DNA of 64,000 nt from Helicobacter pylori oki112 (GCF_000600085.1 NZ_CP006821.1:682001-746000), one strand, 5' to 3'; shown: positions 28,339 to 37,869, numbered from the stretch's first letter. Notes: generated by a model from the sequence alone, not told the origin. Numbers and translations are program-made.

Positions 28339-29514
28339 TTATTTTTGTTCCACTACTACTGATAGCCCTTGTCCGCCACCCACACACAATGACGCGCAAC
28401 CCACGCTATGAGCGCTTCTTTTCATTTCATGCAATAAAGTTACTAAAATCCTAGCGCCGCTTGCACCAATAGGGTGGCCAATAGCTATCGCGCCTCCATT
28501 CACATTCACGATATTAGGGTTTAATTCAAGCTCTTTTAATACGGCTATGCTTTGCGCGGCGAAAGCTTCATTGAGTTCAAAAAGATTGATGTCATTGAGA
28601 TTCATTTTGACATTTTTAAGATTGTTTTTAATAGCGATGCTAGGGCATATCCCCATTATATCCGGACTGCAACCACCCAAACCAAACCCCTTGATAGCCG
28701 CCATTGTTCTTAAGCCCAATTTTTGCGCTTTTTGAGCACTGCATAAAATGATAATACTCGCGCCATCATTGATCCCTGATGAATTTCCTGCCGTTACCGA
28801 TCCGTCTTTTTTGAAAGCGGGTTTGAGCTTTGCAAGGGATTCTAGCGTCGTTTCTCTAGGGTATTCGTCTTCTTTAAAAACAACCACGCCTTTTTTATTC
28901 GCTATTTCAATGGGCGTGATCTCTTCTTGGAATTTCCCTGCATTAATGGCGACTCTTGCTTTGCGTTGCGATTGGAGCGCGAAAGCATCTTGCTCTTCTC
29001 GGCTGATGTGGTATGCTTGAGCGACATTATCAGCGGTGATCCCCATGTGGTAATCATTGAACGCATCCCATAATCCGTCATGGATCATGGAATCTATCAT
29101 GTTCGCATTCCCCATTCTTTTCCCATCTCGCATGTCAAACGACAAATAGGGGGCTGCACTCATATTCTCCACGCCACCGCACACCACCACCTCATCGCGC
29201 CCAAGCATGATGCTGTCATGCGCTAATTGAATGGCTTTCATAGACGATCCACAAACCATATTGACGCTAAAAGCGTTCCTATCATTCGGTATGCCAGCGT
29301 CCAGTTGGATCTGTCTGGCGATATTTTGACCCAAACCAGCGGATAAAACATTGCCTAAAATGACAGAATCCACATCGCTAGGCTTAAGACCGCTCGCCTT
29401 CAAAGCGTCTTTAAGCACGACAGCGCCCATTTCTCTAGCACCCACGCTCTTTAGAGAGCCTAAAAAACTCCCCACTGCGCTTCGTTTTGCCGCCACTACA
29501 ACCACTTCATTCAT
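28339..29514 (-). CDS. fadA: acetyl-CoA acetyltransferase (thiolase)
   Basis: Thiolase that splits acetoacetyl-CoA with CoA into two acetyl-CoA, or the reverse. The 391-residue protein has all catalytic parts: nucleophile Cys in [11 protein letters not shown] near 88, NEAFAAQ near 315, His in [10 protein letters not shown] near 347, and the second Cys in [11 protein letters not shown] near 377. It is the first gene of the thiolase-scoA-scoB-atoE operon, as shown by spacings of 10, overlap and 18 nt. Annotated as thl or fadA in different strains; biosynthetic/degradative acetoacetyl-CoA thiolase is the safer description. HP0690. Confidence 0.93.
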   Translation of the reverse strand: MNEVVVVAAKRSAVGSFLGSLKSVGAREMGAVVLKDALKASGLKPSDVDSVILGNVLSAGLGQNIARQIQLDAGIPNDRNAFSVNMVCGSSMKAIQLAHDSIMLGRDEVVVCGGVENMSAAPYLSFDMRDGKRMGNANMIDSMIHDGLWDAFNDYHMGITADNVAQAYHISREEQDAFALQSQRKARVAINAGKFQEEITPIEIANKKGVVVFKEDEYPRETTLESLAKLKPAFKKDGSVTAGNSSGINDGASIIILCSAQKAQKLGLRTMAAIKGFGLGGCSPDIMGICPSIAIKNNLKNVKMNLNDINLFELNEAFAAQSIAVLKELELNPNIVNVNGGAIAIGHPIGASGARILVTLLHEMKRSAHSVGCASLCVGGGQGLSVVVEQK

Positions 29515-29544
29515 GTCTTTACCTTTAAGTTGATTTGTTAATCC

Positions 29545-29565
29545 ATAGTATCACTTTTAGGTGAT
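29545..29565 (-). promoter_or_regulatory. promoter and inverted repeat of the thiolase operon
   Basis: A TACTAT -10 box (29545-29550, minus strand) lies about 31 nt before the thiolase ATG. Directly upstream, sharing its first base, is the inverted repeat ATCAC-N6-GTGAT (29550-29565) in the spacer region, a possible operator. Confidence 0.45.
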
Positions 29566-29780
29566 TGACACCCTAACAGGTTTGATTTTGTTTTAGGTTT
29601 TGTTTTAGATTGAGTGCGATCCGTTTATTTTTTTCACAAAAATATTATTTACATTCAATACAAATTGGTTTAAAACTATCATTATTAGATTTTAAGCTAT
29701 AGTCTATCTTGTTGGTATAAATACCTATATTTTAGTTTTGATTATCCAATAAGGTTTCAATAGGAGTTTAATAGGGAGTT

Positions 29781-30187
29781 ATAGAGTTTTAAGCAAACTC
29801 CCTAATCTCTTTCTCTAAAGCGTTAATAAAAACGCTTGAATAGGATTTTTCTTTAGGGAATTTTTCTAAAAAATCGCTCAATAATCCAAGGTATTGCTCC
29901 TTATTTAAAGCGCCTTTTAACACTTCGTATTTTAAAAAAAGCCAGTAAGTGTTAAGCGCATCGCTTTGGCAATAGCTATCAATAATGCCTTTTTTCTCCT
30001 TTTGGCTTAATTGTGGGTTGTAATAAATCGCATGCACCAAATCCCCGCTCACATCAAATTTACCAGGAATATTCATCATAGAGCAAACGCCATTTAAATT
30101 CAACCCCCTAACGGATCCATAATGGCTCAAGCTATCCATTAAATCCAAATGAAACTGCTCGCTATAGCGTGCGCGGTAATTTTCCCA
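29781..30187. repeat. 407-bp direct repeat, left copy (target duplication)
   Basis: Identical to 32416-32822 except for one base (T at 30170 versus C at 32805). It flanks the restriction-modification insert and carries the last 133 codons or so of the exonuclease gene. Confidence 0.9.
29789..30187 (-). pseudogene. duplicated C-terminal fragment of the DnaQ-like exonuclease
   Basis: This frame encodes about 133 residues identical to the C-terminus of the complete exonuclease at 32424-33236, from WENYRARYSEQF to the shared stop. The N-terminal half with the first two exonuclease motifs is missing: upstream sequence is the end of the restriction-modification insert. A TTG at the junction could start it, but there is no ribosome site, so it is a relic of the insertion. 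Confidence 0.9.
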
Positions 30188-30280
30188 CAATCATAAAAAA
30201 TATTTTTAGGGGTTTTTGAAAAATTTCAATAGATAGTTTCTCTAAAATTCACAACATCTTAAATAAATAGAATATAAGTT

Positions 30281-31153
30281 TCATGCATGATTTATTAATG
30301 GTATATCTAAACGCTTACAGAGTTTTTTAAAATCTAATAGAATATTGGAATTATTTTTTAGTTCTAAATAAACAATATTTAAATTTTCAAGCTGTTGTTT
30401 ATTCTGTTCGCTTAGGGTATAAGCTATAAAAATATCTGTATCTCTTGCAATGACCGCATCAGCACTTTCGGGATTGCCTTTACTCATTAATTTAACTTCT
30501 ACCCTATAAACTTTACTCCTATCCTTATTATAAAGTTTAAAATCTACTTCTCTATCATACTCCAATTTTTTGTCTTTCTTAAAATTAGTTGCATCAATAT
30601 GACTTTCTGAAATACCGCAACGCTTACACAATTCTAACATTAAAGGCTTTTCAATTCTTTTACCTATCATAGAATATGCACTTCCTCTCAAAGCAATTTT
30701 CTTGGTTGCTAAAGCATTAATAACAAGCAAGCTTTCTTTTAAATCTAAATTAACACTAATATCCTTATAGGTAATTTTAATATTGATACCTAAATCTGCC
30801 ATATTGTTATTTTCTAAGTTCTGCAATATTTCATATAGATATTTTAAATTATTTTGTGCAATATCTAAAACAACTTCTTTAGTAGAAGTCCCATAAGTAT
30901 TAAAAATGGTTTTGATATTGGTTCCGCACAGAATGGCTATATCTTTTGGATCTTTATTATTCATAACATATTGCTGATACCAACTAAAATCTATAGATTT
31001 ATCATGCATTTTTGTGTAAATAATATCTTTAAAAAAAGATATAGCAAAATCTAAAAACTCTGTGTTAATAGTGTTTAGAACTACTTCTCTATAATCTTTT
31101 CCTTTTAAGAGTAAATTAATCGTATGATTTAAAGCTAATTCATTAAAATTCAT
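30281..31153 (-). CDS. type II restriction endonuclease (putative)
   Basis: A 290-residue protein directly after the methyltransferase gene (2-nt gap). Near residues 207-229 it has an acidic residue pair (DREVDFKLYN) followed by YRVEVKLMSKG, a fit to the PD-(D/E)xK nuclease core with ExK as VEVK. The spacing, together with the paired methyltransferase, makes a cognate endonuclease likely. The N-terminal part (LLLKGKDYREVVLNTIN...GTNIKTIFNTYGT, split) recalls the CfrBI-type endonuclease family, but I cannot confirm this, and the recognition site is unknown. It is AT-rich relative to the surrounding core genes. Confidence 0.75.
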   Translation of the reverse strand: MNFNELALNHTINLLLKGKDYREVVLNTINTEFLDFAISFFKDIIYTKMHDKSIDFSWYQQYVMNNKDPKDIAILCGTNIKTIFNTYGTSTKEVVLDIAQNNLKYLYEILQNLENNNMADLGINIKITYKDISVNLDLKESLLVINALATKKIALRGSAYSMIGKRIEKPLMLELCKRCGISESHIDATNFKKDKKLEYDREVDFKLYNKDRSKVYRVEVKLMSKGNPESADAVIARDTDIFIAYTLSEQNKQQLENLNIVYLELKNNSNILLDFKKLCKRLDIPLINHA

Positions 31154-31155
31154 TT

Positions 31156-32370
31156 TTAGATTTCCTTAAAACCAAGTTTGATTAGATTTTGAGCATATTT
31201 TGGATGTTGTTCACATAATAAAGGAATACGCCCCATAGATTTTGCAACCATTCCAAAAGTGCCACTACCGGCAAAAGGGTCACATACAACTTCATTTTCA
31301 AAAGAGTAGTAATTTAGCACTCTTTCACAAAGACTTTCAGGGAATACAGCCGGATGGTCTTTACTAGACTTGGGAGTAATATACCAACAATTGGTAGTTT
31401 CTATAGGCAATTCTTTTTTTCCAAATAAAGTATTATTTTGTTTGCTTGGTTTTAATCGTTTTTCAGCTATTTTAATATTTTTATCTAGTAGAAAAGGGGC
31501 TTTTTTACGATAAACTAACAAACTTTCACTCACACAATTAGGCTTGTATCCTAAAGGTTTTTTATTTTGTAAATATCCTCCAATACGATTAGGCACACTA
31601 AAATCAGGTTTAATCCATAGGATTTCATCTACAAAGTAAAATCCATTGTCAATTAAAATTTGATGGAAATCAAAATGAATAGGATAACGCACGCTTTCAA
31701 ACTCACGCCCAGCTCTCTTGGTGATCACAGGTGAAACATTAATGATAATAAAACGCCCCTCTTCTAACACTCTAAAACAAGCCTTTAAACTTTGAGACAT
31801 GGCATTTAGATAATCTTTGTAATTTTTATAATCACTATAAATTCTAGCATTATAGTAAGGTGGTGAAGTAAAAATAAGATTGATAGAATTAGGGGCGATT
31901 TTATTGAGCGTTTGTGCATTATCCCCAATTAATAAAGAAGGTTTTTTAATAATATTTTCTATAATTTTTAAAGGTGGTTTTTTGGTGTGGCGATAGTCAT
32001 AGTATTGTTTCATTTTTTGCATGTTTTCATTTTGATAGTATTGCAACAAGTCATCGCATAATTTTGCGAATCGCATATCCTTAGATTTATATAAAGCAGT
32101 GCGTAAAAATTGATAAACAACTTCCATGTAATGTTCTTTAAAAGCTTCTTGCTTTAAAAAATTATAAATAATATCATCATCAAGTTGCCTACCAATAGAG
32201 CTTACTATCTCTCTTTTTAGATCAATACTTAAATCTTGTTTAAACAATTCTAGCAATTTATTTAAATGGTCTTCGCTAGGGTTAGAACCCATATCCTTAA
32301 TATGTTTAATTGTGTAAAACTCAAGGTTTTTAATAAAACTATATGGTTTATTTTTTGATATTGTAGGCAT
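31156..32370 (-). CDS. type II DNA methyltransferase, likely N4-cytosine
   Basis: A 404-residue SAM-dependent DNA methyltransferase. The catalytic motif IV is LIFTSPPYYNARIYSDY near 170; SPPY is more typical of N4-cytosine enzymes than DPPY. The SAM-binding motif I, VVCDPFAGSGTFGMVAK near 362, follows it, giving the beta-class order with a target-recognition region between (about 190-350). The N-terminal 150 residues are extra and unassigned. It is first in a two-gene unit with the endonuclease and protects host DNA. Ribosome site is weak (AAAGAG). The whole unit is inserted between two copies of a 407-bp repeat. Confidence 0.85.
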   Translation of the reverse strand: MPTISKNKPYSFIKNLEFYTIKHIKDMGSNPSEDHLNKLLELFKQDLSIDLKREIVSSIGRQLDDDIIYNFLKQEAFKEHYMEVVYQFLRTALYKSKDMRFAKLCDDLLQYYQNENMQKMKQYYDYRHTKKPPLKIIENIIKKPSLLIGDNAQTLNKIAPNSINLIFTSPPYYNARIYSDYKNYKDYLNAMSQSLKACFRVLEEGRFIIINVSPVITKRAGREFESVRYPIHFDFHQILIDNGFYFVDEILWIKPDFSVPNRIGGYLQNKKPLGYKPNCVSESLLVYRKKAPFLLDKNIKIAEKRLKPSKQNNTLFGKKELPIETTNCWYITPKSSKDHPAVFPESLCERVLNYYSFENEVVCDPFAGSGTFGMVAKSMGRIPLLCEQHPKYAQNLIKLGFKEI

Positions 32371-32415
32371 AAAAGACTCTTTATTAAAAATATTAGATAG
32401 ATTGTTTCTATAATC

Positions 32416-32822
32416 ATAGAGTTTTAAGCAAACTCCCTAATCTCTTTCTCTAAAGCGTTAATAAAAACGCTTGAATAGGATTTTTCTTTAGGGAATTTTT
32501 CTAAAAAATCGCTCAATAATCCAAGGTATTGCTCCTTATTTAAAGCGCCTTTTAACACTTCGTATTTTAAAAAAAGCCAGTAAGTGTTAAGCGCATCGCT
32601 TTGGCAATAGCTATCAATAATGCCTTTTTTCTCCTTTTGGCTTAATTGTGGGTTGTAATAAATCGCATGCACCAAATCCCCGCTCACATCAAATTTACCA
32701 GGAATATTCATCATAGAGCAAACGCCATTTAAATTCAACCCCCTAACGGATCCATAATGGCTCAAGCTATCCATTAAATCCAAATGAAACTGCTCGCTAT
32801 AGCGCGCGCGGTAATTTTCCCA
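32416..32822. repeat. 407-bp direct repeat, right copy (target duplication)
   Basis: Matches 29781-30187 at 406 of 407 positions. This copy is part of the intact exonuclease gene. The 2,228 bp between the copies (30188-32415) are the inserted unit. Confidence 0.9.
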
Positions 32823-33236
32823 TTTGTTTTCTTGGTTGTAAAAAGCGTCTAAAGTTAAATTGTATTTAAGGGCTTTGAGCGTGAGTAGGGGAATATCAAA
32901 ACCTCTGCCATTGAAGCTTATCAAGCGCGGTTGCTTTTCATTAAAGTATTTGAAAAAGTCCTCTAAAAGCTCTTTTTCGCTCGCAAAATCTTCTCTGTTT
33001 TCGTGTTTTTGACCAAAATTCCCCACTTTGAGAAACTTCCCATAATCATCGCCTATGACCGCTGCAATAGAGATAATTTCATGCAAATAAAGAGGCAAAA
33101 ACTCGCTCCCGCTTTTTTCTTTTTGCTTTTCAAAACTCCGTTCACAGATTTTTAACGCATCATTTTCTTCTAATTGAAAATGCTCTTTACACAAGCTCAC
33201 GCTAGGAATGGTTTCTATATCAAACACGCACAACAT
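32424..33236 (-). CDS. DnaQ-like 3'-5' exonuclease (PolB-exo type)
   Basis: A 270-residue stand-alone exonuclease of the DEDDy superfamily. Exo I is CVFDIETIPS at residues 3-12 with the metal-binding Asp and Glu. Exo II is LISFNGRGFDIPLL near 105 with the next Asp. Exo III is SYCQSDALNTYWLF near 214 with Tyr and Asp in the Y-x3-D arrangement. It corresponds to the predicted PolB-like exonuclease family; the role in repair or RNA processing is not known. Its 3' half was duplicated when the restriction-modification unit inserted downstream, leaving this copy intact. Confidence 0.85.
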   Translation of the reverse strand: MLCVFDIETIPSVSLCKEHFQLEENDALKICERSFEKQKEKSGSEFLPLYLHEIISIAAVIGDDYGKFLKVGNFGQKHENREDFASEKELLEDFFKYFNEKQPRLISFNGRGFDIPLLTLKALKYNLTLDAFYNQENKWENYRARYSEQFHLDLMDSLSHYGSVRGLNLNGVCSMMNIPGKFDVSGDLVHAIYYNPQLSQKEKKGIIDSYCQSDALNTYWLFLKYEVLKGALNKEQYLGLLSDFLEKFPKEKSYSSVFINALEKEIREFA

Positions 33237-33372
33237 TACACGCTCCTTTCGCCTTTTAACATTCTTGTTTCGCTTTTATTATATAACAATTAGTCTTATA
33301 GCGCTATAGTGCCAATTTTTAATATCAAAACTATATAACCAAAAATTAAAAAACTTATTTGGAGAATTGGAA

Positions 33373-35301
33373 GTGGAAGAAATCATTGTCGCTCTTGTGG
33401 GCCAACCTAATGTGGGGAAATCCTCCCTTATCAACGCTTTGAGCAACGCCCATTTGAAAGTGGGGAATTTTGCCGGGGTTACCGTGGATAAAATGGAAGT
33501 GAGTTTGATTCATAAAGAGCGTCAAATCACTATCATTGATTTACCTGGCACTTACGCACTCAATGACTTCACCACTGAAGAAAAGGTTACTAAAGATTTT
33601 TTAGAAAAAGGGCAATACGATCTCATTCTTAATGTGGTGGATTCCACCAATTTAGAACGCAATTTAGCTTTAAGCGTGCAGCTGTTAGACACGAATAAAA
33701 AAATGCTTCTTGCGCTCAACATGTGGGATGAGGCGCAAAAAGAAGGCATTAAAATCAATACAGAAAAGCTTTCTCAAGAATTAGGGGTTGTGTGCGTGCC
33801 TACAAGCACAAGATCCAAAGAAGATCGCTTGAATACAGAGCTTTTATTAGATGAAATTGTCAGGCTTTATTCTCAAAACACCACAAACAATGAAAGTATA
33901 AAAGTCCCATCTCAAAGTTTTAAGGAGTCTTTAAAATACAGCCAGAGCGCTCAAAGAATCGCTCAATTAGTGATCAGTGAAGACAAACAAAATGCGAGCT
34001 TTGAACACACTTATAAGATTGATAAGATCTTAATGCACCCTCGTTATGGGATTTTCATTTTTTTAGGGTTTATGTTTATCATTTTTTCCTTGAGCTTTTT
34101 AATAGGGGGGGGAGTGCAAAAAGCGCTTGAAGAGGGGTTTAAATTTTTGAGCGATAGCGTTAAAGAAAATGTGGCTAATGAAGATTTAGCGTCTTTGGTG
34201 GGCGATGGCATTATTGGGGGAGTGGGAGCGACGGTTTCATTCTTGCCTTTAATTGTGGTGTTGTATTTTGGGATTTCTTTACTAGAAACGACAGGCTATA
34301 TGAGTAGGGTAGCGTTTTTGTTAGATGGGATCTTGCATAAATTTGGCTTGCATGGGAAGAGTTTTATCCCTTTAATCACCGGTTTTGGCTGCTCTGTGCC
34401 CGCTTACATGGCGACAAGAACCTTACAAAACTATAACGAACGATTGATCACGCTTTTTGTGATCGGTTTTATGAGCTGCTCGGCAAGACTCCCTATTTAT
34501 GTGCTGTTTGTAGGCTCGTTTTTCCCTTCTTCAAGCGCGGGGTTTGTGCTGTTTTGTATTTATATTTTGGGAGCGGTTGTGGCGTTAGTGATGGCCAAAT
34601 TGCTCAAATTAAGCGTGTTTAAAGGACAGACCGAATCCTTTATTATGGAAATGCCCAAATACCGCTTTCCCAGTTGGAGAATGGTCTATTTCAGTATCTA
34701 TACCAAATCGCTTTCTTACCTTAAAAAGGCTGGGACTTATATTTTAGTGGGAGCGATTTTAATCTGGTTTATGTCTCAATACCCTAAAAGCGATGCGGCT
34801 ATGAAAACTTATAAACAAGAAAGCTTATTAGTGGATAAAGACACCACTCTTTCAAGCGAAGCTAAAGAAGAAAAATTAAAAGAATTAAAAACCAAATTGG
34901 ATCAAAAGAATTTAAAAAACAGCGTTGTAGGAAGAGGTGGGGCGTATTTAGAAAAAGTCTTTAGCCCTATGGATTTTGATTGGCGTTTGAGCGTCTCGCT
35001 TGTAACCGGATTTATGGCTAAAGAGGTGGTGGTTTCTACTTTGGGGGTGTTGTTTTCTTTAGGGGATCAAAATGAAAAATCTGACGCTTTTAGAGAGATT
35101 TTAAGAAAAGAAGTCAGCGTGCCTAGCGGGATCGCTTTTATCGTGTTTGTGATGTTTTATATCCCTTGTTTTGCAGCGACCATTACTTTTGGTAGGGAAG
35201 CTGGGGGGATCAAGTTTGTAGCGTATTTGTTCATCTTCACAACCGTTGTAGCGTATGCGTTTTCCTTGATAGCTTTTTATGCGACTCAAATTTTGATTTA
35301 A
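33373..35301 (+). CDS. feoB: ferrous iron transporter FeoB
   Basis: Inner-membrane Fe(II) uptake protein, the main iron importer of H. pylori at low pH. The 642-residue protein has an N-terminal G domain (G1 GQPNVGKSS near 9, G2 Thr in FAGVTVDK, G3 DLPGTY near 56, G4 NMWD near 117), followed by a membrane domain with the two Gate motifs (ITGFGCSVPAYMATR near 332 and VMFYIPCFAATITF near 592). I chose the GTG at 33373, 8 nt after GGAG and giving the usual MEEIIVALVG start; a TTG two codons earlier is too close to the ribosome site. No FeoA is adjacent. HP0687. Confidence 0.95.
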   Translation: MEEIIVALVGQPNVGKSSLINALSNAHLKVGNFAGVTVDKMEVSLIHKERQITIIDLPGTYALNDFTTEEKVTKDFLEKGQYDLILNVVDSTNLERNLALSVQLLDTNKKMLLALNMWDEAQKEGIKINTEKLSQELGVVCVPTSTRSKEDRLNTELLLDEIVRLYSQNTTNNESIKVPSQSFKESLKYSQSAQRIAQLVISEDKQNASFEHTYKIDKILMHPRYGIFIFLGFMFIIFSLSFLIGGGVQKALEEGFKFLSDSVKENVANEDLASLVGDGIIGGVGATVSFLPLIVVLYFGISLLETTGYMSRVAFLLDGILHKFGLHGKSFIPLITGFGCSVPAYMATRTLQNYNERLITLFVIGFMSCSARLPIYVLFVGSFFPSSSAGFVLFCIYILGAVVALVMAKLLKLSVFKGQTESFIMEMPKYRFPSWRMVYFSIYTKSLSYLKKAGTYILVGAILIWFMSQYPKSDAAMKTYKQESLLVDKDTTLSSEAKEEKLKELKTKLDQKNLKNSVVGRGGAYLEKVFSPMDFDWRLSVSLVTGFMAKEVVVSTLGVLFSLGDQNEKSDAFREILRKEVSVPSGIAFIVFVMFYIPCFAATITFGREAGGIKFVAYLFIFTTVVAYAFSLIAFYATQILI

Positions 35302-35315
35302 TGGCTAGCCGTAAA

Positions 35316-35339
35316 AAAGGGTTTAAAAACCCTTTATTT
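35316..35339 (+). terminator. intrinsic terminator of feoB
   Basis: AAAGGGTTT pairs perfectly with AAACCCTTT across a 2-nt loop (9-bp stem) and is followed by ATTT, 15 nt after the feoB stop. Confidence 0.8.
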
Positions 35340-35493
35340 GTTCAAAATTCACCCCATTAGAAATATTAAAAAAATTTTATTTTTATTTTTCTCCCAATCT
35401 TTTCTATAAACATTCGCATCAATCGGCATTTTTGACAAAAAAGCCAATTAAATTTAATTTAAATAATAATTGTCTCAAAATTTAAGCTAAAAC

Positions 35494-35512
35494 TAATAAT
35501 AATTATTATAAA
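35494..35512 (+). promoter_or_regulatory. Fur box overlapping the fecA1 -10 box
   Basis: TAATAATAATTATTA at 35494-35508 is an exact match to the holo-Fur consensus TAATAATnATTATTA that I recall for H. pylori. It runs into the putative -10 TATAAA at 35507-35512. Iron-loaded Fur would block RNA polymerase here. Confidence 0.85.
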
Positions 35513-35559
35513 TTTCGCCTTATTGTAAAAAAAGGAACATTTTTCATAAAAGGTGGTAA

Positions 35560-37863
35560 ATGAAAAGAATTTTAGTCTCTTTGGTTGTTTTGAGTTATAG
35601 TGTGCATGGCATGAAAACTCATAATTTGGAAAGGGTAGAAGCTTCAGGGGTGGCTAACGATAAAGAAGCGCCTTTAAGCTGGAGGAGCAAGGAAGTGAGA
35701 AACTATATGGGTTCTCGCACGGTGATTTCTAACAAGCAACTCACTAAAAGTGCGAATCAAAGCATTGAAGAAGCTTTGCAAAATGTGCCAGGCGTGCATA
35801 TTAGAAACGCTACGGGTATTGGAGCTGTGCCTAGCTTTTCTGTTAGGGGGTTTGGTGGGGGGAGTTCAGGGCATTCCAATACGGCTATGGTTTTAGTCAA
35901 TGGGATCCCTATTTATGTTGCGCCCTATGTTGATATCAGCATTCCTATTTTCCCTGTAACCTTTCAATCTGTTGATAGAATCAGCGTAACCAAGGGTGGG
36001 GAGAGCGTGCGTTATGGCCCTAATGTTTTTGGCGGTGTGATTAATGTGATCACTAAGGGCATTCCTACCAAGTGGGAGAGTCAGGTGAGCGAGAGGGCCA
36101 CTTTTTGGGGCAAATCTGAAAATGGGGGCTTTTTCAATCAAAATTCTAAAAACCTTGACAAGAGCTTAGCTAATAACATGCTTTTTGACACTTATTTAAG
36201 AACAGGAGGCATGATGAATAAGCATTTTGGAATCCAAGCTCAAGCCAACTGGCTTAAAGGGCAAGGGTTTAGATACAACAGCCCTACGAACATTCAAAAC
36301 TACATGCTAGATTCCTTGTATCAAATCAATGATAATAATAAGATCACTGCTTTTTTCCAATACTATAATTACTTTATGGCAGACCCCGGAACTTTAGGCA
36401 TAGCCGCTTATAATCAAAATCGTTTTCAAAACAACCGCCCTAATAACAATAAAAGCGGGAGAGCGAAGCGATGGGGAGCTGTGTATCAAAACTTTTTTGG
36501 GGATACGGATAAAATAGGTGGGGATTTCACTTTTAGCTACTATGGGCATGACATGTCAAGGGATTTTCAATTTGATTCTAATTTTTTGAATGTCAATACC
36601 AATCCTAAATTAGGCCCTGTTTATACCGATCAAAACTATGCAGGATTTTTTATCTTTGATCATTTAAGGCGTTATATAATGAACGCATTTGAGCCTAATT
36701 TGAATTTAGTTGTCAATACCAATAAAGTTAAGCAAACCTTTAATGTGGGCATGCGTTTTATGACAATGGATATGTATTTTAGATTGGATCAAAGCACATG
36801 CGAAAAAACCGATATTTTTAATGGGGTGTGCCGCATGCCTCCTTTTGTTCTTTCTAAAACACCCAGCAACAATCAAGACTTGTTTAACAACTATACAGCG
36901 GTATGGTTGAGCGATAAAATAGAGCTTTTTGATTCTAAATTGGTGATAACTCCAGGCATTAGATACACTTTTTTGAACTATACCAACAAAGAGCCAGAAA
37001 AGCATGATTTTTCTGTATGGAATATTACCAAAAAGCGTCAAAACGAATGGAGTCCCGGCCTTAACATTGGCTATAAACCTATGGAAAATTGGATATGGTA
37101 TGCGAACTACCGCCGCAGTTTTATCCCCCCGCAACATACAATGCTAGGCATTAGTAGGACTAATTACAACCAAATTTTTAATGAAATTGAAGTAGGGCAA
37201 CGCTATAGTTATAAAAATCTATTGAGCTTTAATACCAATTATTTTGTGATTTTTGCCAATCGTTACTATGCGGGAGGCTATAGCCCACAGCCTATCAACG
37301 CTAGGAGTCAAGGGGTGGAATTGGAATTGTATTACGCGCCAATTAGGGGTTTGCAATTTCATGTGGCTTACACTTACATTGATGCGCGCATCACTTCTAA
37401 CGCTGATGATATTGCTTATTATTTTACAGGTATTGTCAATAAACCCTTTGACATTAAAGGGAAGCGTTTGCCTTATGTGAGTCCTAACCAATTCATATTT
37501 GACATGATGTATACTTACAAGCACACGACTTTTGGTATTAGTAGCTATTTCTATAGTCGCGCCTATAGTTCCATGCTCAATCAAGCCAAAAGCCAAACCG
37601 TGTGCCTGCCTTTAAACCCAGAATACACAGGGGGACTAGAGTATGGTTGTAATTCAGTGGGGTTATTGCCCTTGTATTTTGTGTTGAATGTTCAAGTAAG
37701 CTCAGTTTTATGGCAAAGCGGTAGGCATAAAATTACAGGGAGCTTGCAAATCAATAACCTTTTCAACATGAAGTATTACTTTAGGGGAATTGGCACAAGC
37801 CCTACAGGAAGAGAGCCAGCACCAGGGAGATCCATTACAGCGTATTTGAATTATGAGTTTTAA
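35560..37863 (+). CDS. fecA1: TonB-dependent receptor FecA1
   Basis: Outer-membrane receptor of the FecA type, thought to import ferric iron chelates by energy from TonB. The 767-residue precursor has a signal peptide (MKRILVSLVVLSYSVHG), a plug domain with VISNKQLTKSANQSIEEAL near 56 and VPGVHIRNATGIGAVPSFSVRGFGGG (in parts) near 77-100, VTKGGESVRYGPNVFGGVINVITKG near 142, and a 22-strand-type barrel ending in YLNYEF with terminal Phe. It stands alone with a Fur-controlled promoter next to feoB. Of the three FecA paralogues in H. pylori this position is HP0686, FecA1. Confidence 0.92.
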   Translation: MKRILVSLVVLSYSVHGMKTHNLERVEASGVANDKEAPLSWRSKEVRNYMGSRTVISNKQLTKSANQSIEEALQNVPGVHIRNATGIGAVPSFSVRGFGGGSSGHSNTAMVLVNGIPIYVAPYVDISIPIFPVTFQSVDRISVTKGGESVRYGPNVFGGVINVITKGIPTKWESQVSERATFWGKSENGGFFNQNSKNLDKSLANNMLFDTYLRTGGMMNKHFGIQAQANWLKGQGFRYNSPTNIQNYMLDSLYQINDNNKITAFFQYYNYFMADPGTLGIAAYNQNRFQNNRPNNNKSGRAKRWGAVYQNFFGDTDKIGGDFTFSYYGHDMSRDFQFDSNFLNVNTNPKLGPVYTDQNYAGFFIFDHLRRYIMNAFEPNLNLVVNTNKVKQTFNVGMRFMTMDMYFRLDQSTCEKTDIFNGVCRMPPFVLSKTPSNNQDLFNNYTAVWLSDKIELFDSKLVITPGIRYTFLNYTNKEPEKHDFSVWNITKKRQNEWSPGLNIGYKPMENWIWYANYRRSFIPPQHTMLGISRTNYNQIFNEIEVGQRYSYKNLLSFNTNYFVIFANRYYAGGYSPQPINARSQGVELELYYAPIRGLQFHVAYTYIDARITSNADDIAYYFTGIVNKPFDIKGKRLPYVSPNQFIFDMMYTYKHTTFGISSYFYSRAYSSMLNQAKSQTVCLPLNPEYTGGLEYGCNSVGLLPLYFVLNVQVSSVLWQSGRHKITGSLQINNLFNMKYYFRGIGTSPTGREPAPGRSITAYLNYEF

Positions 37864-37869
37864 ACTAGC

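Noticed and set aside
36706..37137. 143-codon frame on the minus strand
   Set aside because: It is antisense to fecA1, which is intact and well supported.
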